Assembly: GCA_022414725.1 (NCBI GenBank)
Contig: CM039462.1
Span: 43,138,560-43,202,559, forward strand
Source of the DNA: Microglena sp. YARC
Taxonomy: Eukaryota; Chlorophyta; Chlorophyceae; Chlamydomonadales; Chlamydomonadaceae
DNA length: 64,000 bases
Reading direction: 5' to 3'
Shown here: piece after piece, positions 52,975 through 63,424 of the stretch
Layout of the letters: every line of letters starts with the position of its first letter
Numbering within the stretch: position 1 is the first letter of the stretch
The notes under the pieces: model-generated
Told to the model about the DNA's origin: nothing
What the model saw: the letters and a program-made list of their open reading frames with translations, nothing else
Databases searched by the model: none
Translations under genes and position numbers: made by a program

Positions 52975-54000
52975 TGATTTGTTTTTCAAATCTGCAAGTG
53001 GGTTTTTCCTAGCTTTATGGTTTTAGGCCTCCTCCAGGGGCAGCTTTTTATAGCTTTTTGGAGGTGTCAAGGCCTCCAAATTTTCACTTCTCCCAATCGA
53101 TTTTTTCCGATAATGGGGCTATAATCGCATGTATCATTGCGATATTATGAGACATTTTTCAGGTTATTCTGAGCATCTGATTTAGGGGGGGGGCCTGGGG
53201 GGGGGGGGGGGGGGGGGGGTCAGCCCTTCTCAGGTTTTTTTCTATCTTTTTACTCAGACCTCCAAATGACATTCTGAGACCACCCTTGAGTAGGCCTTGG
53301 TAAGGGCAGTCCATTGGCACCACTTTGGACCTTGTGCAATAAGTATCTACCCCTTGGGTGGGTGAATGCAATAAGTATCTACCCCTTGGGTGGGTGGGTG
53401 AATGGGGTCAGCCTTCCTCAGTTGTTTTCTAACTTTTTACTCAGACCTCCAAATGACATTCTGAGACCACCCATGAGTAGGCCTTGGCAAGAGCAGTCCA
53501 TTGGCACCACTTTGGACTTTATGCAATAAGTATCTACCCCTTGGGTGGGTGGGTGGGTTGTTGGGTGAATGGGGTTGAAAAACTGAATTTTGACTATCAG
53601 ACAATCCCTGTGTGGAAATTCCGAGGATGCCATTATGTGCGACATACTGTAAACCCCCACAATCCATATCTAAGTTTTTCAAAGAGGGGGTATTTTGATT
53701 TAAATGGGGGGGGGGGGGGGGGGGGGGGGGGTCAGCCCCCCTCAGGTTTTTTAGGGATAGGTGTCCCCCCCCTTTTTTTATACTCCCGCTTTTTGTAACC
53801 TTTTAGGGCCATTTAGAGCAAAGAAAAAAACACTTTTTTTCTTCTTTTTTTATAGCGATAATTTCGCTGAAACAGGGTCAAAACTAGCGATCGCTATGTA
53901 TAGCGGAACTGCAAATCCCATTAGTAACGCCTCTTTCAGCTTTCCTTGTTAGCCAGCACCACGGCAGGGTAGTGTGTGTGCATGTAATAAATGTGAAACC
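52975..54000. mobile_element. GCGATCGC element fragments flanking a 190 bp tandem repeat; displaced exon 8 copy
   Basis: Element parts lie at 52980-53150 and 53800-53905. Between them CAGACCTCCAAATGACATTC and AATAAGTATCTACCCCTTGG repeat two to three times. Poly-G runs lie at 53198-53218 and 53707-53730. At 53927-53975 CTCTTTCAGCTTTCCTTGTT plus AGCCAGCACCACGGCAGGGT copies the exon 8 end 7.5 kb upstream of its source. Confidence 0.6.
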
Positions 54001-54059
54001 ATAATGCAAATCCTACCCTACCTGCACTGTTGTTTTTGTGTGGTGGTTACGCGTAATGT

Positions 54060-54820
54060 ATCATATAAGAGGGACCACCCACCCCCAGGCCAAACAAGGT
54101 TCAGGCAACCCAAAACCCACCAACCAACCCAACCACCAACCAAAACAGTTTGGTTTTAGCGAGCACGCGATTTGACTTAATGAAATGCGGAGTTTTCTGG
54201 TCAAAGCAAAGGCGTGCTTGCACAACTGGGTGATTGCGCGAGAAGAAAAGCTGCCGGTTTTCCAAGTCATGCATGTTAGAAACATCAACAGCTTCGGGGG
54301 GTCCTTCAGGCAAATTCAGAATGAATCTCCAAGAGCCAATTTGACTCCTCCATCCGTGGGTCTGATTCGCAAATAAAAGGAGAGGGCTAGCGAGCCTCCA
54401 GAATCATCAAAATGTACATTTATCACTTTCTGAGTCACTCGAGACTTGACTGAATTACTCGCAACCTTCCAATCCATTCTCGTATCTGTCTGGTCCGTGG
54501 CTTCGCGCCCAATCTTTCCCAGCCCTGCCCTATGCGTATGGGGTACGACAGGGGACAGCGGGAAAAGGGAGAGATGGAGGAAGGGTCAGGAGTCATGGGG
54601 AAGTCAAGGAAGATAGGAGAAAGAAAACACAGAAGGGGGGGAGATGGAGGGAGGGTGAAGGTAAAGTAAAGAAGGATAGGACATAAGGAGACAGAAAAGA
54701 GGGAGAGAGGTAGGGGGGCAGGTAGGGGTGGCCACCGGCCAAACAGGCTAACGTATTAGTATATATATATATGATACATACAATATGATAATATATAAAA
54801 TATGATATAATATACAAATA
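54060..54820. other. No exon recognised
   Basis: Unique-looking sequence at 54060-54540, then purine-rich DNA (GGGAGAGATGGAGGAAGGG) to 54720. It is intron 5 of gene A (50079-54829 is the intron upstream of exon 6) or, beyond it, the flank of exon 5's donor. Nothing protein-like was found. Confidence 0.45.
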
Positions 54821-54829
54821 AGTGCCTAC

Positions 54830-54893
54830 CTGGTCCAAGAGCACTCGCTTCTCCAGATTCATTTTGGCATTTGTTGCCTCCCCCTGGATGTTG
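54830..54893 (-). CDS. Gene A (TPR protein), exon 5
   Basis: The acceptor is GATGCATGCAG|C and the donor TTGGACCAG|GTAGGC. It is 64 bp: one base plus 21 codons, NIQGEATNAKMNLEKRVLLD Q. The base completes GAC from exon 4 (…QWAI|D). Helical and charged; joins to exon 6 as …VLLDQ|ALVNFNKAL. Eight acceptor-side copies lie directly upstream. Confidence 0.82.
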
Positions 54894-55480
54894 CTGCATG
54901 CATCGAGGTTTACGGTTTAGTGTTAAGGTTGGTGGTTGGCCTCAGTGCCTCTCCCTGGATGTTGCTGCATGCATCGAGGTTTAGGGTTTAGTGTTAAGGT
55001 TGGTGGTTGGCCCCAGTGCCTCTCCCTGGATGTTGCTGCATGCATCGAGGTTTAGGGTTTAGTGTTAAGGTTGGTGGTTGGCCCCAGTGCCTCTCCCTGG
55101 ATGTTGCTGCATGCATCGAGGTTTAGGGTTTAGTGTTAAGGTTGGTGGTTGGCCCCAGTGCCTCTCCCTGGATGTTGCTGCATGCATCGAGGTTTAGGGT
55201 TTTGTGTTATGGTTAGTGGTTGGCCCCAGTGCCTCTCCCTGGATGTTGCTGCATGCATCGAGGTTTAGGGTTTTGTGTTAAGGTTAGTGGTTGGCCCCAG
55301 TGCCTCTCCCTCAATGTTGCTGCATGCATCGAGGTTTAGGGTTTAGGGTTTAGGATGGTGGTTGGCCCCAGTGCCTCCCCCTAGATGTTGCTGCATGCAT
55401 CGAGGTTTAGGTTTTAGGGTTAAGGTTGGTGGTTGGCTCCAGTGCCTCCCCCTGGATGTTGCTGCACGCATTGAGTTGCA
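54894..55480 (-). repeat. Acceptor-seeded array of exon 5: about 70 bp, eight copies, with TTTAGGG motifs
   Basis: CCCTGGATGTTGCTGCATGC plus ATCGAGGTTTAGGGTTTAG recurs at 69-75 bp. On the minus strand each is GCATGCAG|CAACATCCAGGG, the exon 5 acceptor and first 20 bases. The intron part carries telomere-like TTTAGGGTTTAG in every unit. Confidence 0.93.
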
Positions 55481-55611
55481 CAAATGTATGTAAAAACAAT
55501 GAATGTAAAAAGCGTATTATGGCATTTGCCGCCTATCCCTGGATGTAGCTGCATGCATCAAGGTGCACAAATGGTTTTAGCCCTTCCTATACTGGACTGG
55601 AACGTACACAT

Positions 55612-55783
55612 CAGGGTACTACGAAGCGCGCGCGGCAGCGCGAGTTCGCGCACGCTTTTTGAGCCCCACTGCACATTCCGCGCAGTCTTTTTAACCCCCT
55701 GTGGGCGCAGCGAGCAGTTTTTGCGCTGTCTGCATTACAAAGCGCTGACCAATTTGACCAATAAGACAAAATGTAGAACCCTG
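55612..55783. mobile_element. MITE family N
   Basis: The ends are CAGGGTACTACGAAG and AAAATGTAGAACCCTG, 172 bp. Flanks GTACACAT and AAACACAT match at 6 of 8. The interior has GGGCGCAGCGAGCAG. Confidence 0.8.
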
Positions 55784-55824
55784 AAACACATACACATTCC
55801 CTCAGTGGCCCACTGATTGGGATT

Positions 55825-56215
55825 CCTGTTCCAGTAATGATAACGCCTGGTGGGGCTTGGTATTAAGGGAGCCCCGTCTTACAGCGGTAGGGAACAGGAT
55901 GCTACTTTACCTGGACGAAGGTACCATGGAGTTTGACAGCGACCGCGAACACTTAAGCGCACCTGTGAGGATTCGAACCCTGCACCTACATCGTTCTAGG
56001 AGCTCTTGTTCCTGTCTTCACAGAAACTTCTTTTTTTGGCGGAGCCCCCTCTTCAAGAGGGCGGGAGCCCCCATGTCTACCGATTTGTCCGTCCGACCGA
56101 AAAACAAAAACAAATTGAAGCCTGACACGTCAGCCAACGGTCGCGTAACTAACTCACTTTGGTCAGCTCCATCGTTGCCACCTTTCGTTCCGTTGCCAGC
56201 ACACTCCGCCAATAT
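55825..56215. mobile_element. Inverted SINE T (55825-56010) and element V (56030-56215)
   Basis: The SINE shows TAATGATAACGCCTGGTGGG, GCGACCGCGAAC and GAGGATTCGAACCC. V shows TTTTGGCGGAGCCCC, CTGACACGTCAGCCAACGG and GCGTAACTAACTCAC. A second V copy is at 56778-56985. Confidence 0.75.
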
Positions 56216-56219
56216 TCTG

Positions 56220-57335
56220 CTTAGGACTTGTCAAATCAAGCAACTCAGTGAATAAATAAAAAAACAGAACTCCCTCAATGTACAAATATAAAAATGAGCA
56301 ACTCGGTGAATAAATAAAAATCAATACAAATAAATAAAATATGCAAAAGTAATGAGCAACTCACTTGATAAAGATAAAAATACACCGAAATTATAATAAT
56401 GAAAATAATGAGCAACTCAGTGAATAAATAAAAATAAAAATTACACTTAAATAAAATAATAAAAATAATGATCAACTCAGTGAATAAAGGACAAGAAAAT
56501 AGCGACTCGGATAATAAATAATAAATAAAACTCACTCAATGGCCCACCGATTGGGATTCTTGTTCCTGTTTTTACTGCAACTGTTTTCTTCAAATTGAGT
56601 GACTCGGTGGAAGAACAATAACAGAACTCGCTCGATGAAGAAATAAAAAATGAGCGACTGAGTGGGAAAAATAATGAGCGACTCAGTGAATGAAAATAGA
56701 ATAAATACAAATTGAAAATAATGAGCAACTCAGAGAATACATGAAAAACAGAACTCATGCAATGGCCAACTGCTTGGAATTTTTGGCGGAGCCCCCTCTT
56801 CAAGGGGGCGGGAGCCCCCAGGGTAACCCATTTGTCCGTTGGTCCGTCCGAAAAATTTCTTGACACCCGACACGTCAGCCAACGGTCGCGTAACTAACTC
56901 GTTTCGGTCAGCTCCATCGTTGTCACCTTTTGTTTCGTTGCCAACACACTCCGCCAATTTTCCGCGTCACTTGCGACGCTGCATAGGATTTTTTGTTCCT
57001 GTCTTTGCTGCAACTTTGTTTTTCAAATTGAGCAACTCAGTAAATAAATAAAAATAAAAAACTCGCTTCATGAAAAAGACAAATAATGAGCAACTCGAGG
57101 ATAAATACAAATCAATACTCATCAATGAAATGAAACAAAATAATGAGCGAATCTTGGAATAAATACAAATCAATACTCATCAAGAAAATAAGACAAAATA
57201 ATGAGCGACTCGGTGAATAAACACAAATTAATAAATATCTGATAAATACACTTCAAAACACAAAATTAGCAACTCGGTGAATAAATAAAAATAAAAATAA
57301 ATTTAGCGACTCAGAAAATAAATAAAAACCCAAAA
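56220..57335 (-). repeat. Donor-side copies of exon 4 in AT-rich repeats
   Basis: CTCA(C/T)(T/G)CAATGGCC(C/A)AC with CGATTGGGATTCTTGTTCCT and TTTACTGCAACT-type sequence recurs near 56525 and 56755, with shorter pieces near 55805 and 56985. On the minus strand these are the end of exon 4 plus donor (GGGCCATTGA|GTGAGT). Between them lie ATGAGCAACTCAGTGAATAA units, which also contain inverted traces of GTGAGT. Confidence 0.75.
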
Positions 57336-57340
57336 CTCAC

Positions 57341-57485
57341 TCTATGGCCCACTGCTTTGGATTCTTGTTCCTGTCTTTGCTGCCTCCAGTAGAGGGAGGG
57401 AGCCGCTCCTCCCAGTCGTCATCGTCGTCAGTGTCAGATGATTCATCCCCGTCCCTAGGGGTATCCCCTTCATCCTCATCGGCAC
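57341..57485 (-). CDS. Gene A (TPR protein), exon 4: acidic linker
   Basis: The acceptor is AAACCCATAG|GT and the donor GCCATAGA|GTGAGT. It is 145 bp: 2 bases, 47 codons and 2 bases. It reads ADEDEGDTPRDGDESSDTDD, DDDWEERLPPSTGGSKDRNK, NPKQWAI. The Asp/Glu-rich stretch may be disordered or bind a basic partner. Phases match exon 3 (…AIEG) and exon 5 (D NIQG). Telomere-like GTTTAGGGTTTA lies at its acceptor. Confidence 0.82.
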
Positions 57486-57599
57486 CTATGGGTTTAGGGT
57501 TTATGTACCAAGGTTTATGTAGAAAAAAATTGCAATTACATATGTAGACCAATTAAAAGCAATTGCATATTTAAGCACGCATAATACTACAGTCACTAT

Positions 57600-58425
57600 T
57601 GTTGTCGTCAGAGTTAGATTACTCATCTTCATTCCTACAGGTCTCAGCGTTATCATCGTCGTTGGCACTGACCAGTGTATGCATGGTACAGCCCAGCGGT
57701 ATGTTACAGTACAACCAACCAAACAACCAACCAATTCCTGGTACGTACCGGTATGTTACAGTCCAACCAACCAACCAACCAACCAACCAACCAACCAACC
57801 GACCAACCAACCAACCAATCCCTGGTAGGTACCGGTATGTTACAGTCCAACCAACCAACCAACCAACCAACCAACCAATCCCTGGTAGGTACCAGTATGT
57901 TACAGTCCAACCAACCAACCAACCAACCAACCAACCAACCAACCAACCAACCAATCCCTGGTAGGTACTGGTATGTTACAGTCCAACCAACCAACCAACC
58001 AACCAACCAACCAACCAACCAACCAACCAACCAACCACCAACCAACCAACCAACAACCCACCAACCAACCAATCCCTGGTAGGTACTGGTATGTTACAGT
58101 CCAACCAACCAACCAACCAACCAACCAACCAATCCCTGGTAGGTACCGGCATGTTACAGTCCAACCAACCAACCAACCAACCAACCAACCAACCAACCAG
58201 CCAATCCCTGGTAGGTACCGATATGTTACAGTCCAACCAACCAACCAACCAACCAACCAACCAACCAACCAACCAACCAATCAACCAATCCCTGGTAGGT
58301 ACCGGCATGTTACAGTCCAACCAACCAACCAACCAACCAACCAACTAACCAATCCCTGGTAGGTACCGGTATGTTACAGTCCAACCAACCAACCAACCAA
58401 TCCTTGGTAGGTACCGGTATGGATG
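57600..58425 (-). repeat. (ACCA)n array with an 80 bp spacer unit, and a decayed exon 4 copy
   Basis: About nine (ACCA)n blocks are separated by ATCCCTGGTAGGTACCGGTA plus TGTTACAGTCC, similar to the end of the Z element at 58430-58500. 57600-57665 is a degraded exon 4 start (ANDDDNAETCRNEDE, then a stop). Confidence 0.85.
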
Positions 58426-58539
58426 GTAAAGCCCAGGGGTAGGCCAAATAGGCTAAAGGGACTTGCCCAGCCATGACAGGAAAAGCTAAAAAGCTAGTAC
58501 AGTAGTTAAGCTGCATTACTATTTTATTTCATGTTACTA

Positions 58540-59190
58540 TCTCCTCCATAGATCATTCCTCTTCCTCCTCGTCAGCAGCTAAATAAAAACAGATAGAAAT
58601 ATATTTGGTCAGGCTGGGTTTGGGCATCAACTGTTAAGATCCTTGCGCATAGAATTAGAAATTAAAGTTTCCAGCACATACATACGCTAGTGCAGTAGTT
58701 AAGCTGCATTACTATTTTATTTCATGTTACTATCTCCTCCCTATCCCTAGAGCTCTCCTCTTCGTCCTCGTCGTCAGCTAAATAAAAACACATGGAAATA
58801 TATTTGGTCAGGCTGAGTTTTGGCACCAACTGTTAAGATCCTTGCACATATAATTATAAATTCAAGATTACAGCACATGCATACGCTAGTGCAATAGTTA
58901 AGCTGCATTACTATTTTATTTCACGTTACTATCTCCTCCCCGTCCACAGAGCTCTCCGCTTCATCCTCGTCGGCAGCTAATTAAAAAAAAACGGAAATGT
59001 GTTTGGCCAGGCTGAGTTTGGTCATCGACTGTAAAGATCGTTGCCAAATAATTAGAAATTAAAGATTCTAGTCTGTACATACGCCAGTACAGTAGATAAG
59101 CTCCATTACTATTTTCTTTCGTGTTACTATCTCCCCCCCTATTCCTAGGGATCTCCTCTTCATCCTCGTCGGCAGCTAACTAAAAACAGG
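58540..59190 (-). repeat. Acceptor-side copies of exon 4, four, period about 200 bp
   Basis: CTCCTCTTC(G/A)TCCTCGTCGGCAGC-like segments at about 58555, 58755, 58955 and 59155 encode AADEDEEEIPRNRGG or variants on the minus strand. They match the exon 4 start (ADEDEGDTPRDGDE) and keep TAG or AG just upstream. CATTACTATTTTATTTCATG links the units. Confidence 0.85.
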
Positions 59191-59249
59191 TGGACATTTA
59201 TTTGGTCAGGCTGAGTTTGTTCATCATCTGTAAAGATTCTTGCATACCC

Positions 59250-59610
59250 ACTCTTATATGCTTTTTTTTGCCTTTCCTATCACGGTCGGGCAAGTCACTT
59301 CAGCCTATTTTTATTTATATTTATATTTATATTTATATTTTCAGCCTATTTTTTGGCCTATCCCTGGACTGTAACAAACATTTAGGTAGCAGGTTGCAAG
59401 CAGGATAGGGCAGTACATACAAATATCAGGATAGGGCAGTACATACAAACATCAGGATAGGGCAGTACATACAAATATCAGGATAGGGCAGTACATACAA
59501 ATATCAGGATAGGGCAGTACATACAAATATCAGGATAGGGCAGTACATACAAATATCAGGATATGGCAGAACATACAAATGTCAGGATAGGGCAGTACAT
59601 ACAAATATCA
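59250..59610. repeat. SINE-like Z element, then a 30 bp array
   Basis: Z lies at about 59250-59385 with an internal (TTTATA)n expansion. 59405-59605 has eight units of AGGATAGGGCAGTACATACA-type, nearly identical. Confidence 0.8.
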
Positions 59611-59768
59611 GGAGGCAGAAGGCAAGCAAGATAAGGCAGTGCAACAAGCAGAATGAACTAAGCAGGTATGTGCCCAAGGAGCTTGTATCAACAATAGGAC
59701 AATTTATGCATACATACAAGGTACTAATAAGTAAAACTGATGCCTGCTAATCTGCCAGTATTTCATAC

Positions 59769-59804
59769 CTTCAATAGCTGTTGCTTTCTTCTTTGGTCTC
59801 AAGG
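59769..59804 (-). CDS. Gene A (TPR protein), exon 3: 36 bp basic microexon
   Basis: The acceptor is GTTTGTACAG|CC and the donor ATTGAAG|GTATGA. It is 2 bases, 11 codons and 1 base: LRPKKKATAIE. The 5' bases complete Ala from exon 2 (…DVMA|A), and the 3' base completes Gly with exon 4. It is very short, but three independent facts agree: both splice sites, both phases, and a basic patch next to the acidic exon 4. Confidence 0.65.
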
Positions 59805-59829
59805 CTGTACAAACAGGATGCACAAGGAA

Positions 59830-61030
59830 GTACAAGTAAGTCAGTAAGGTGGGTGGGTGGGTGGGGGAGAAGGGGGGGGGCTGAGGGATGGTGGTGGTGG
59901 TGGTGGTGGTGGTGGTGGTGGTAACTGAATGATATATGGTATATTAATTGTTTTCACACAGATGTGGTGGTGGTGGCGGTAGTGTGTGGGTGGGGTGTGG
60001 GTGGGTTGGTGTGGAAGGTGGGTGTGGTGTGGGTGTAAGAAACAGCATCAGGAATTACAAGGAAGTCAGTTAGAATGTGGTGTGAAGTCAGTCAGGTGGA
60101 ATGAGGAAAAACAAAAACATATACTAACATACTTACTCAAGAATGCCTCAAATTATAGAATTAAGCCCTGCTTACAGCCTGCATATAGCTTGCATATAAC
60201 CTGCTTATAACCCGCATATAATTGGCTTATAGCATGCTTATAAACTGCATATATCTTGCGTATAACCTGCTCATAGCCCGCATATTAACAGCTTGTATTA
60301 TGCTTATAAACTGCATATAACTTGCTTATAGCATGCTTATAAACTGCATATAACTTGCTTATAGCATGCTTATAAACTGCATATAACTTGCTTATAGCAT
60401 GCTTATAAACTGCATATAACTTGCTTATAGTATGCGTATGACCTGCTCATAGCCCGCATATTAACAGCTTATAGCATGCTTATAAACTGCATATAACTTG
60501 CTTATAGCATGCTTATAAACTGCATAAAACTTGCTTATAGTATGCATATAACCTGCTCACAGCCCGCATATTAACAGCTTGTATCATGCTTATAAATTGC
60601 ATATAACTTGCTTATAGCATGCTTATAAACTGCATATAACTTGCTTATAGTATGCGTATAACCTGCTCATAGCCTGCATATTAACAGCTTGTATCATGCT
60701 TATAAACTGCATATAACTTGCTTATAGCATGCTTATAAACTGCATATAACTTGCTTATAGTATGCGTATAACCTGCTCATAGCCTGCATATTAACAGCTT
60801 GTATCATGCTTATAAACTGCATATAACTTGCTTATAGTATGCTTATAAACTGCATATATCTTGTGTACAGCCTGCGTATAGCATGCTTATAACCTGTATA
60901 TATAAACTGAATATCAACTGAAAATAACCTGATTGTAAAGTGCATATAAACTGCACATTACCTGCGTATAAACTGCACATTACCTGCATATAAACTGCAC
61001 ATTACCTGCATATAAACTGCATACAAGTAA
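59830..61030. repeat. GGT/GTGG tracts, then a TTATAAACTGCATATAAC array
   Basis: 59850-60035 is GTGG-rich. 60150-61020 has more than 25 units built from CTTGCTTATAGCATGCTTAT and AAACTGCATATAA, with a higher-order unit of about 125 bp that includes CCTGCTCATAGCCCGCATAT. No similarity to exon ends was seen. Confidence 0.9.
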
Positions 61031-61084
61031 ATGTGCGTCTCATATACATGCTTTAGTAAACAATGATCACAATTTCCACTCATA

Positions 61085-61380
61085 ATGGTACTGTTCTTCA
61101 CATGAGTATGATATTATATGATGACGGCAGTCTGACTAGGCTAAAGTTACCATTTATGTACAATATCCGATGATGCAGTTGTATGATATCAAATGATATC
61201 ATACTCGCCTTTGGTCAACAACATATGATTTTACGGTCCCTATGTATATATCATATTGCCGTTCCCTACATATTTGAGTTCATGTGTTGTCCTGAATGAT
61301 GACATGATATAATGATGACATGATATCATATGATATCATGTTGCCGTTCCCTTTATATGATATGCCGGTCCCCACAAACA
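61085..61380. mobile_element. Nested or rearranged MITE family M copies
   Basis: GTCTGACTAGGCTAAAGTTA and GATATCAAATGATATCATAC match the 52671-52830 copy. GCCGTTCCCTA and GCCGTTCCCT occur near 61260 and 61345 and GCCGGTCCCC near 61365, so at least two elements overlap. Confidence 0.65.
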
Positions 61381-61419
61381 TGTACTGATCAGACTCCTGT
61401 GAAACTAAAAAAAGAAAAT

Positions 61420-61435
61420 ACGGTAGATTTACAAT

Positions 61436-61485
<50 letters not shown>

Positions 61486-62850
61486 GTTACATTTTTCCTG
61501 GCTGAACTCCAAATGTGCCCTCGTCTTGACAGAGTTAAGAGATCAATTGGCTCACACTTACTATGAAGTTCAATGTACACAAGCCACTGCACTCCTCCAT
61601 AGGATACGACGAGGGGTGGCCTAAATCAACTAGACCACTTTTGCCTCATTCGCCCGCAGCCCCCAGAGTCAAGGGATCAATTGGATAACACTCACAACAC
61701 AATATCATGGCGGGTGGGGTGGGCTGGGGTAGGGGTGGCGTGGGGAGGGGTGTGGTGTGGTGGGGTGTGGTGGGGTGTGGTGGGGTGTGGTGTGGTGGGG
61801 TGGGGTGGGGTGGGTGCATTGTGGGGTGGGGGTGGGGTGGGGGGGCATGGTGGGGCGTGTGGTGGGGTGGGATGGGTAGGGGTGGCGTGGGGTGGGGTGG
61901 GGTGGGGTGGGGTGGGTGCATTGTGGGGTGGGGAAGGGGTGGGTGAATTGTGGGGTGGGGGTGGGGTGGGGGGGCATGGTGGGGCGTGTGGTGGGGTGGG
62001 ATGGGGTAGGGGTGGCGTGGGGTGGGGTGGGGTGGGGTGGGGTGGGTGCATTGTGGGGTGGGGGTGGGGTGGGGGGCATGGTGGGGCGTGTGGTGGGGTG
62101 GGATGGGGTAGGGGTGGCGTGGGGTGGGTGGGGTGGGGTGGGGTGGGGTGGGTGCATTGTGGGGTGGGGGTGGGGTGGGGGGCATGGTGGGCGTGTGGTG
62201 GGGTGGAGGCATTGTGGCAGGTGACGGAGTCCAGGGATCAATGGGATCACACTCACAACACAAAATATCAACAATCAAACAAACCCATGACACAACACAA
62301 CAACTCAAATATTTAAATATGAGATCTCATCGAAACAAGCTCTAAATTTGCTCACAAATAATAATAACAATAAATAATAATAATAACAAAGCTCTAAATT
62401 TGCAATTGGATCACACTCACAACATAATATCTAAACAATCAAACAAACACATACCACAACTCAATAACTCAAATATGTATTCATGAGATTCCAATGAATT
62501 TGACTAAGTGTTAAATTTGTCATTGAATCACACTCACTACACAATATATCAATAATCAAACAAACACATACCACCAGGGTACTACACAGCACGCCCGGCA
62601 GCGCGATTTTGCGCACACTTTTTGAGCCCCACTGCGCGTTTCGCGCTGTTTTTTTCAACCTCCTGTGGGCGCAGCGCACAGTTTTTGCGCTTTTTGCATC
62701 ACAAAGCGCTGGCCAATTTGACGTTTGTGCACTTCAAGCGCTTACCAATTTGACAAAATGTAGTACCCTGCATACCACAACTCAATAACTCATATATTTA
62801 ATTATGATATTCCAATGAATTTGACGAGGTGTTAAATTGCAATTGGACCA
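61420..62850 (-). repeat. Donor-side copies of exon 2, with (GAT)n and GGGGT satellite
   Basis: CAATTGGATCACACTCAC or close variants occur near 61545, 61677, 62240, 62403, 62522 and 62840. On the minus strand this is GTGAGTGTGATCCAATTG, the first bases of the intron after exon 2. (TGA)n lies at 61436-61485. 61705-62215 is a GGGGTGGGGTGGGTGCATTG satellite with four larger units of about 120-180 bp. Confidence 0.85.
62575..62770. mobile_element. MITE family N, reference copy with perfect 8-bp duplication
   Basis: It begins CAGGGTACTACACAG and ends AAATGTAGTACCCTG, 196 bp. CATACCAC lies on both sides (62567-62574 and 62771-62778). The interior is GGGCGCAGCGCACAGTTTTT and AAGCGCTGGCCAATTTGACG. 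It sits within the exon 2 donor-side array. Confidence 0.95.
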
Positions 62851-62857
62851 CACTCAC

Positions 62858-62994
62858 CCGCCATTACATCATCCTTCATGGAATACGGGTCCTGGGCCAT
62901 TGTGTACTGCGTGAGACCTAGGTTGTAGTACACAGCTGGACTCAGGTCAGCAGAGAACTTAGCAGCTGAGAAGAAGGTGAGCGCATTGTGGTAC
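62858..62994 (-). CDS. Gene A (TPR protein), exon 2
   Basis: The acceptor is GCCGACAG|G and the donor ATGGCGG|GTGAGT. It is 137 bp: one base, 45 codons and one base. It reads YHNALTFFSAAKFSADLSPA, VYYNLGLTQYTMAQDPYSMK, DDVMA. The segment Y.NAL.FF..A......PAVYYNLG...Y is TPR-like. It joins exon 1 in phase (…LQKKR|YHNALTFF). Four acceptor-side copies lie at 62985-63400. Confidence 0.85.
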
Positions 62995-63420
62995 CTGTCG
63001 GCAAAAGGTGGGTAGGTGGGTGGAAGGTCGGCAGAAGGTGGGCAAAAGGTGGGTGGAAGGTCGGCAGAAGGTGGGCAGAAGATGGGTTGAAGGTGGGCAG
63101 AAGGTGAGCAGAAAGCGGAAAGGTGGGAAGAAGCTGAGAAGAAGGTGAGCGCATTGTGGTTCCTGTCGGCAGAAGGTGGGTAGAAGGTGGGTGGAAGGTG
63201 GGAAGGTGAGAAGAAGATGGGAAGAAGCTGATAATCAGGTGAGCGCATCGTGGTACCTGTCGGCAGATGGTGGGCAGAAGGTGCATATAAGGTGGGTATA
63301 AGGTGGGAAGGTGGGAAGGTGAGAAGGTGAGAAGAAGGTGGGAAGAAGGTGGAGAGAAGCTGAGAAGAAGGTGAGCGCATTGTGGTACCTGTCGGCAAAA
63401 GGTGGGTAGAAGGTGGGTGG
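62995..63420 (-). repeat. Acceptor-side copies of exon 2, three, plus derived minisatellite
   Basis: GAAGGTGAGCGCAT(T/C)GTGGT plus (A/C/T)CCTGTCGGCA recurs near 63145, 63235 and 63370. On the minus strand it is GCCGACAG|GTACCACAATGC, the exon 2 start (DRYHNALTFFSA). AAGGTGGG(T/C)(A/G)GAAGGTGGG repeats separate them. Confidence 0.9.
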
Positions 63421-63424
63421 ATGG

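Noticed and set aside
57600..58425. [12 protein letters not shown] ORFs on both strands
   Set aside because: (ACCA)n microsatellite with a repeated spacer.
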